Positions 7,051-10,801 of a DNA stretch of 10,801 nt are shown piece by piece (position 1 is the first letter of the stretch; every line of letters starts with the position of its first letter). The stretch is from contig JAGRBY010000209.1 in the NCBI GenBank assembly GCA_020433835.1, positions 1 to 10,801 on the forward strand, read 5' to 3'. The notes beneath the pieces were generated by a model. The model was not told the DNA's origin. It was given only the letters and a program-made list of their open reading frames with translations, and did not search any database. A program made the translations under genes and the position numbers. The stretch is from Anaerolineae bacterium (GTDB taxonomy: Bacteria; Chloroflexota; Anaerolineae; 4572-78; J111).

Positions 7051-7791
7051 TTATCGAATTAGCAATAATATGCCTGACACAATGAGGATAGCCGCTACAG
7101 CTTGCCTAAAGTGTGTCTCACTAATTTTGAGATGTGTTTTGTGGCCCAAAACTGTTCCCAGAACCAAGGCCGGAGTTAAAAGTAAGGCTAATTGGAACAT
7201 TTCTATGGTCAAAAGCCCGGTTACGGCAAAGACACCCACACGCCAAATATCGTCAATTGCAAATAACCCAATCAGGGAGGCCCGTAAAATATCTTTCTGT
7301 TTCAATTTGTGCGTAAGGTACATCACAAAAGGCGGGCCGCTTGTACCGAATAAACCCCCAAAAATACCGCCGATTGCTCCGGCTAACAGCCCCCAGCCCG
7401 AAGCGATTGGTCTGGACGTGGTTGTACTACTGCTTCTCTCCAGTAGCAGATTGAGAGCAAACAAAATGACAGCAATACCTAACAGCCACTTAAGAAAGAG
7501 ACTTGTAAACGCATATAAAATATAAGTCCCCAGTAAAGTACCCACGATAGTCCCCGCAATCAACGGTACAAGGGTGATTTTGCTAATATCCTTGTATACG
7601 GTGCTTATCAATAAAAAACTGATCCCAACTTCGAAGAGTACTTCCAAAGGAACGACAAATTTGAGGTCAAATAACAAAGCCAAGAGGGGGATACTAACCA
7701 AAGCGCTGCCGAAACCGGTCAATGAACGGATAAAAAAGGCAACAAAGATGATTAGACTTCCGGCAGTAGCGACAACGATAAAGTTTTCCAT
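7051..7791 (-). CDS. TauE/SafE family permease (sulfite exporter-like)
   Basis: A 246-residue, highly hydrophobic protein with about 7-8 membrane segments. The two family halves are visible: VAFFIRSLTGFGSALVSIPL (17-36) and GAIGGIFGGLFGTSGPPFVMYL (138-159). Members of this family move sulfite, sulfoacetate or other small organic anions across the inner membrane; the substrate here is not determined. Length is normal. ATG at 7789-7791 is fixed by an in-frame TGA only four codons upstream, yet no ribosome site precedes it (the bases before the ATG are GCCTCC). Translation might therefore depend on the small open frame that overlaps its start, or initiate without a classical site. It shares the bidirectional terminator with the convergent acidic-protein gene. 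No sulfur-metabolism gene adjoins it directly; the sulfotransferase is about 4 kb away in a separate unit. Confidence 0.88.
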   Translation of the reverse strand: MENFIVVATAGSLIIFVAFFIRSLTGFGSALVSIPLLALLFDLKFVVPLEVLFEVGISFLLISTVYKDISKITLVPLIAGTIVGTLLGTYILYAFTSLFLKWLLGIAVILFALNLLLERSSSTTTSRPIASGWGLLAGAIGGIFGGLFGTSGPPFVMYLTHKLKQKDILRASLIGLFAIDDIWRVGVFAVTGLLTIEMFQLALLLTPALVLGTVLGHKTHLKISETHFRQAVAAILIVSGILLLIR

Positions 7792-7955
7792 GGAGGCTGT
7801 GTCTCATCGTTCAATGTGAAACTTTCAATCATTTGTGGCGCGATACGGAACGGAATTTCTATTATCTTTTCATGAAGCAACCTATCTGCCTCATCAAACT
7901 TTGCGGCGATGTAAAAGCTCGTAATTCTTAGGAGATGATCTAACTTTTTCAACAA
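7752..7955 (-). CDS. Doubtful 67-codon ORF overlapping the TauE start
   Basis: An open frame starting with TTG at 7953-7955 overlaps the first 40 bases of the permease gene. The product (MLKKLDHLLRITSFYIAAKF at its start, then EADRLLHEKIIEIPFRIAP) has plausible helical composition but resembles no family I know. No ribosome site precedes the TTG. It is either a short leader protein whose translation helps the permease start, a fragment of a decayed gene, or chance. Only comparison with relatives could decide. Confidence 0.2.
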   Translation of the reverse strand: MLKKLDHLLRITSFYIAAKFDEADRLLHEKIIEIPFRIAPQMIESFTLNDETQPPWKTLSLSLLPEV

Positions 7956-8174
7956 ACAGAGCCTATGGTTTGGCAGTAGAAATAGAAAGCCTCAAAGTGA
8001 GGTCGAAAAACGAGGCTTGGCTAAGTATAACACATCTTACTTGGCTTCAAAAAGGGTGCGCGGAAACTTTACAGAGGATGTGGGCCATCGCCGGAAGCTG
8101 TTATTAAAAAAGCATTCTTCTCTTCGCTCCAGAAGCATTTCCGGTATAACAAAATAGTAAGGAAAATTCCAACG

Positions 8175-8400
8175 GGGTCACATTTTAAAAAAAGACACCT
8201 AATTTTGTAAAAAAAGGGTCACAATTTAAAAAAGACAGGCTGTTTTTATAAAAAAGGGGTCACATTTTTAAAAAGGACACCCGATTTTGCTAAAAAAGGG
8301 TCGCGTTTTTAAAAAGGACACCTGATTTTACTAAAAAAGGGTCGCAGTTTTAAAAAAGACACCTGATTTTATCAAAAAAGGGCTACGTTTTTAGAAAAGG
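8175..8400. repeat. 41-bp tandem repeat array, five full units and a partial sixth
   Basis: Units start at exactly 41-base spacing: 8175, 8216, 8257, 8298, 8339 and 8380 (the last one degenerate). Each begins GGGTC, continues with TTTTTAAAAA-like sequence, then GACACC, ATTTT and a final AAAAAA. Unit 3 can be written as an imperfect dyad, GGGT...TTTTTAAAAAGG...ACCC, over 26 bases. The period is not a multiple of three and stops occur, so it is not coding. The whole unit is conserved with drift rather than having unique spacers, so it is not CRISPR. Forty-one bp is close to four helical turns, so the A-tracts recur on the same face and the DNA is probably curved. It may be a protein-binding array, iteron-like or regulatory. 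Confidence 0.9.
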
Positions 8401-8539
8401 TGGCTAAAAAGCACGGCGAGCTACCATTTTTCTTAAAAAGCGTCTGTATTCTCGTCGGATGAACATTTTGTTCGTAAATGGGTGAAAGATAGCCTGCCTC
8501 GTCTTGCCCTAAAAGATTTGTGTGGAATTTCTACGTACT

Positions 8540-8567
8540 TTTGCATCCCATCGAGATGTGATATACT
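8540..8567 (+). promoter_or_regulatory. Candidate promoter for the alpha/beta hydrolase gene
   Basis: TGATATACT at 8559-8567 is an extended -10 (TGn plus TATACT). TTTGCA at 8540-8545 lies 16 bases before the hexamer as a modest -35. It would give a leader of about 120 bases before the ATG at 8694. A second TATAAT at 8677-8682 is too close to the start codon to be the promoter. Confidence 0.45.
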
Positions 8568-8693
8568 GATTGTAACCCCATTTCTTCGACTTCTCCTCTG
8601 TGATGTCTATTCCACGCCCCTTGCCAAGCTTTCGCTTTTGTCATAGGCTAAAATAAACTTTGTCGCTCCAGGATCTTATAATCAGGAGAGGAA

Positions 8694-9563
8694 ATGACAT
8701 CATTTATACCCTGGAACAGCCAACCGCTCGATACGTGGGCCGATAAATATGCTCAGGGTCAATTTATCGACCTGGACGGACATCGCACCCACTACATTGA
8801 AAAAGGCCAGGGCGATCCGGTGCTGCTGCTGCACGGTTTCTTTTACGACTCTTACATCTGGGCCGATAATATCGATGCGTTGGCCGAGCATTTCAAAGTT
8901 TACGCGCTGGACCTGTGGGGTTTTGGTTATAGCACCCGCGAGCCGCTGGATTACGGCTACCCGCTGTTTGCCCAGCAAGTTTTGCTGTTTATGGATCAGT
9001 TAGGCATCGAGCGGGCCTCGCTGGTAGGGCAATCGATGGGTGGGGGAACGGCCATTACCTTTTGCGTTCAGAATCGGTCTCGCGTCGATAAATTGCTGCT
9101 GGTTGATCCGGGCGGGATGCCTAATCCAATGCCGTTTGTGGAAAAGATCTTTAATATGCCGCCGGTGGGTGAGTTTTTGGTTGGTTTGAATACAAACTTT
9201 ATTCGGCGCAAAATGTTGAGCGATTTTTGGATTTATAACAAGAAACTGCTTACGGACTACTATTTTGAAAACGTCACCCGCTTTCAAAAAATCAAAGGTA
9301 CCTCAGAAGTGCTGCTGACAGTTCTCCGTAAGCAGTTTTTTTTCACGCTCAGCCATGAAATCCAGCAATTAGGCAAAATGGACGTGCCGACGCTGCTCGT
9401 TTGGGGTCGGGAAGATAAATCCATTCCCGTGGAACGCGGGGAGGCGATGCATCGTATCATCAACGGCTCGCGCCTAACCATTTTTGGCAACGCGGGCCAC
9501 GTGCCCAATTATGAATGCGCGGCAGCGTTCAATGCGTTGGCTGTGGACTTTTTGCGGGAATAA
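8694..9563 (+). CDS. Alpha/beta hydrolase
   Basis: A 289-residue soluble alpha/beta-hydrolase fold enzyme of the epoxide hydrolase/haloperoxidase-like group. The oxyanion-hole HGF is at 47-49, the strand-4 DLWGFGYS at 73-80, and the nucleophile elbow GQSMGG at 112-117 with S114. The acid is D241 in WGREDKSIP and the base H269 in NAGHVPNYE, so the catalytic triad S114-D241-H269 is complete. A helical cap of about 75 residues (roughly 145-220) contains many aromatics and basic residues and would set substrate choice. A Ser nucleophile points to esterase, lipase or C-C hydrolase chemistry rather than epoxide hydrolysis, which uses Asp. Length is typical. ATG at 8694 has AGGAG five bases upstream. 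No signal peptide is visible. The substrate cannot be inferred from the neighbours. Confidence 0.92.
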   Translation: MTSFIPWNSQPLDTWADKYAQGQFIDLDGHRTHYIEKGQGDPVLLLHGFFYDSYIWADNIDALAEHFKVYALDLWGFGYSTREPLDYGYPLFAQQVLLFMDQLGIERASLVGQSMGGGTAITFCVQNRSRVDKLLLVDPGGMPNPMPFVEKIFNMPPVGEFLVGLNTNFIRRKMLSDFWIYNKKLLTDYYFENVTRFQKIKGTSEVLLTVLRKQFFFTLSHEIQQLGKMDVPTLLVWGREDKSIPVERGEAMHRIINGSRLTIFGNAGHVPNYECAAAFNALAVDFLRE

Positions 9564-9614
9564 AGGGTTGGGATAGGAAATAGCGATTAAAGCGTTCTTG
9601 TAAAATTGGGGTAA

Positions 9615-9667
9615 GAGATAAGGAGATGAGGAGATTGGTTTGATAAATCTCCCTATCTCCTTATCTC
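9615..9667. repeat. Imperfect 22-bp inverted repeat with ATCTCC micro-repeats
   Basis: GAGATAAGGAGATGAGGAGA and two more T's (9615-9636) are complementary to 9646-9667 with two mismatches; the loop is 9 nt. The right arm continues to about 9684 as a run of 8-9-base words (CCTATCTC, CTTATCTC, TAATCTCC). It lies between two same-strand genes and lacks a T-tract, so it is a weak terminator candidate. Low-complexity AGGAGAT repeats of this kind are often dispersed between genes in large filamentous-bacterial genomes. Confidence 0.7.
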
Positions 9668-9711
9668 CCTATCTCTAATCTCCCGGCATGCTCTTTGTTT
9701 GAGGAATATCT

Positions 9712-10644
9712 ATGACAACACCATCTCCATCACACAAAAACATAACCAACTGGGGCGCGACTTTATGGCGGGAGCGTCGCTTTTGTGGGGATAACGATTA
9801 CGCTAAACATTTGCGTCGAATTTACTGGAGCGAGCCGGCGAGCTGGTTTTACGGTTTGACTTTAAGACGGTTGGGCCGTCCGTATGCCGCCGAGGTCGAA
9901 GCCGCGCTGCGGTCGGCCTGTGATGCGCACCAGGGCATCCGTTATTACTGGCAGGGACGATTGGACCGGCTTGACCAGGCCAAAGAACGGGCGACCCCGC
10001 TGCGGAAGGTCATCGCCAACTTGCAGGACGATCATTGGCTGGAACGCTTTCTAGCCCGCCACGTTTTATTGCATCGAGGGGGCGAGGCCATCGATTCTTT
10101 ATCGGTCTTAGCCCAGACGGCTTCCCCGACCGAACAAGAGCTGGCTATTTGGTTAATCTTGAGTATCGGCGCAGAAACCCAAGACCGATTAGCCCCAGAC
10201 GCCGACCATCTCTTGTGTTCGCGTTGTTTTGTTTCCTGCCGCCCGCTTGAGAGTGTTTTACCGGAGCGGGGGGCGGTTATCTACTATGGCTGTGGTTCTT
10301 GTGGCCAAAGTATTGCGTTTTACCCCTGGCCGCCCGGCGGCGTGGTCGCCGTTTTAGATACAACGCCCCAACCCGAGAGCGTACAAACGCCCAACCAAAT
10401 CCGCGTCAATTGGATGGTAATGCGCCGCCTGTTTGATTTCGATCAGGTAGAAATTATCAACGCTACAGACGAGGATGTTGAGCGCTTTGTTATTCAAGCC
10501 GGTAATGATACGGATGAAATAAAGAGCGCCCGTTATGCCGCTATGGTGTGCAGTATCGCAGCAGGATGTTCGTTATCGCCCAATACTATGCGTATTTTGA
10601 AAGATACATTTGGTAAAGTGGAGGTGAAAGCGCTTGCGGAATAA
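9712..10644 (+). CDS. Conserved-looking protein with central zinc-ribbon-like cysteines
   Basis: A 310-residue protein without a named family that I can assign. The N-terminal ~150 residues are helical, rich in Trp, Arg and Leu, and may form short alpha-alpha repeats. The centre carries C169-x2-C172-x3-C176 and, after a 17-residue spacer, C194-x2-C197 (LLCSRCFVSCR ... YYGCGSCGQS), a likely four-cysteine zinc site with one extra Cys. The C-terminal ~80 residues (RVNWMVMRRLFDFDQVEI, ATDEDVERFVIQAGNDTD, then LSPNTMRILKDTFGKVEV) look like a conserved small domain. I recall similar blocks in uncharacterised Chloroflexota proteins, sometimes with HEAT-like repeats, but cannot confirm this here. ATG 9712 has GAGG seven bases upstream. 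There is no signal peptide or membrane helix. It is separated from the hydrolase by 148 bp with its own repeat, so it is probably a single transcript. Confidence 0.75.
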   Translation: MTTPSPSHKNITNWGATLWRERRFCGDNDYAKHLRRIYWSEPASWFYGLTLRRLGRPYAAEVEAALRSACDAHQGIRYYWQGRLDRLDQAKERATPLRKVIANLQDDHWLERFLARHVLLHRGGEAIDSLSVLAQTASPTEQELAIWLILSIGAETQDRLAPDADHLLCSRCFVSCRPLESVLPERGAVIYYGCGSCGQSIAFYPWPPGGVVAVLDTTPQPESVQTPNQIRVNWMVMRRLFDFDQVEIINATDEDVERFVIQAGNDTDEIKSARYAAMVCSIAAGCSLSPNTMRILKDTFGKVEVKALAE

Positions 10645-10723
10645 AAATCTGTGTCCATCGGTGCTCGGTAGCACAACATTAAACCGGGGGAACAGGAGAT
10701 GATGGAAGATCGACAAAATAATC

Positions 10724-10788
10724 GACAGAATTGACAAGATTATCACGATTTTATCTGTCATAATTCGGTAAATCGTGTTAATTCTGTC
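10724..10788. repeat. Imperfect inverted repeat of the ACAGNATT word family
   Basis: GACAGAATT (10724-10732) is complementary to AATTCTGTC (10780-10788), and the next nine bases pair with two non-Watson-Crick positions. An alternative stem joins CACGATTT (10744-10751) with AAATCGTG (10770-10777). The arms consist of 9-10-base words (GACAGAATT, GACAAGATT, ATCACGATT). This resembles the common dispersed intergenic repeats built from ACAGGATT words in many bacteria, here in a drifted form. A small hairpin, GTGCT-CGGT-AGCAC, lies just upstream at 10661-10674. Neither has a strong T-tract, although TAATTTTTC follows the right arm at 10789-10798. Confidence 0.65.
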
Positions 10789-10801
10789 TAATTTTTCTTC
10801 A

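Larger units (their letters stand above)
7956..8693. other. Gene-free stretch with hairpin, tandem array and promoter
   Basis: About 740 bp without a convincing gene. At 7987-8018 AAGCCTC pairs with GAGGCTT, and an alternative inner hairpin (CCTCA at 7990-7994 with TGAGG at 7998-8002) competes with it. From 8041 to 8174 I see only AT-rich unique sequence; AAAAAGGGTGCGCGG at 8049-8063 recalls the start of the array units and could be a decayed copy. The 41-bp array fills 8175-8400. A short open frame of ~60 codons around 8440-8645 has no start with a ribosome site, and I reject it. Confidence 0.5.

Noticed and set aside
7037..7525. 162-codon ORF on the plus strand
   Set aside because: It is antisense to the clear TauE/SafE permease and has no family features.
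8175..8400. CRISPR array
   Set aside because: The whole 41-bp unit is repeated with drift and there are no unique spacers; no cas gene is nearby.
8440..8645. Short open frame (~60 codons) before the hydrolase
   Set aside because: It has no start codon with a ribosome site, and the candidate promoter lies inside it; no recognisable protein.
10661..10674. Terminator hairpin after the last gene
   Set aside because: The stem is only 5 bp and no T-tract follows.

Overview
The window looks like a piece of a Chloroflexota (probably Anaerolineae-like) chromosome of medium GC. The best clue is the first, partial gene. It carries a choice-of-anchor Q type end (SSPAVDAG ... DQRG ... DIGAVE), then a PLLLKN stretch like those common in surface proteins of that phylum, then a CARDB domain of the type seen there. 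The cysteine-rich gene at the right end also resembles proteins I associate with Chloroflexota. This assignment is an inference from protein style, not from a marker gene.

Layout. 1-845 (+) is the 3' end of a secreted surface protein. 969-3660 (-) holds a DUF4258 protein, then, after a perfect 19-bp inverted repeat, a PAPS-type sulfotransferase and a TIGR03032 (DUF4915) protein that form a likely two-gene operon. 3876-5249 (-) encodes a P-loop ATPase with a C-terminal OmpR/PhoB winged helix. It is preceded by a 416-bp gene-free stretch with a long hairpin. 5666-6256 (-) is a COMT-like O-methyltransferase, divergent from a small acidic protein of unknown function at 6505-6942 (+). A strong bidirectional terminator separates that gene from a convergent TauE/SafE permease (7051-7791, -).

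7792-8693 has no convincing gene. It contains a 41-bp tandem array (8175-8400, five full units plus a partial sixth), AT-rich and dyad-symmetric, about 140 bp upstream of a plausible promoter. To its right are an alpha/beta hydrolase (8694-9563, +) and a conserved-looking protein with a Cys4/5 zinc-ribbon-like centre (9712-10644, +). Each is followed by inverted, low-complexity repeats of the kind that recur between genes in such genomes.

How the genes work together: only the sulfotransferase/TIGR03032 pair looks functionally coupled. Most of the rest are single-gene units separated by structured intergenic DNA. I see no CRISPR array, tRNA, rRNA, transposase or phage gene. The most unusual items are the 41-bp array, the perfect palindrome at 3118-3157, and the ATPase with an OmpR-type DNA-binding domain at its C-terminus.
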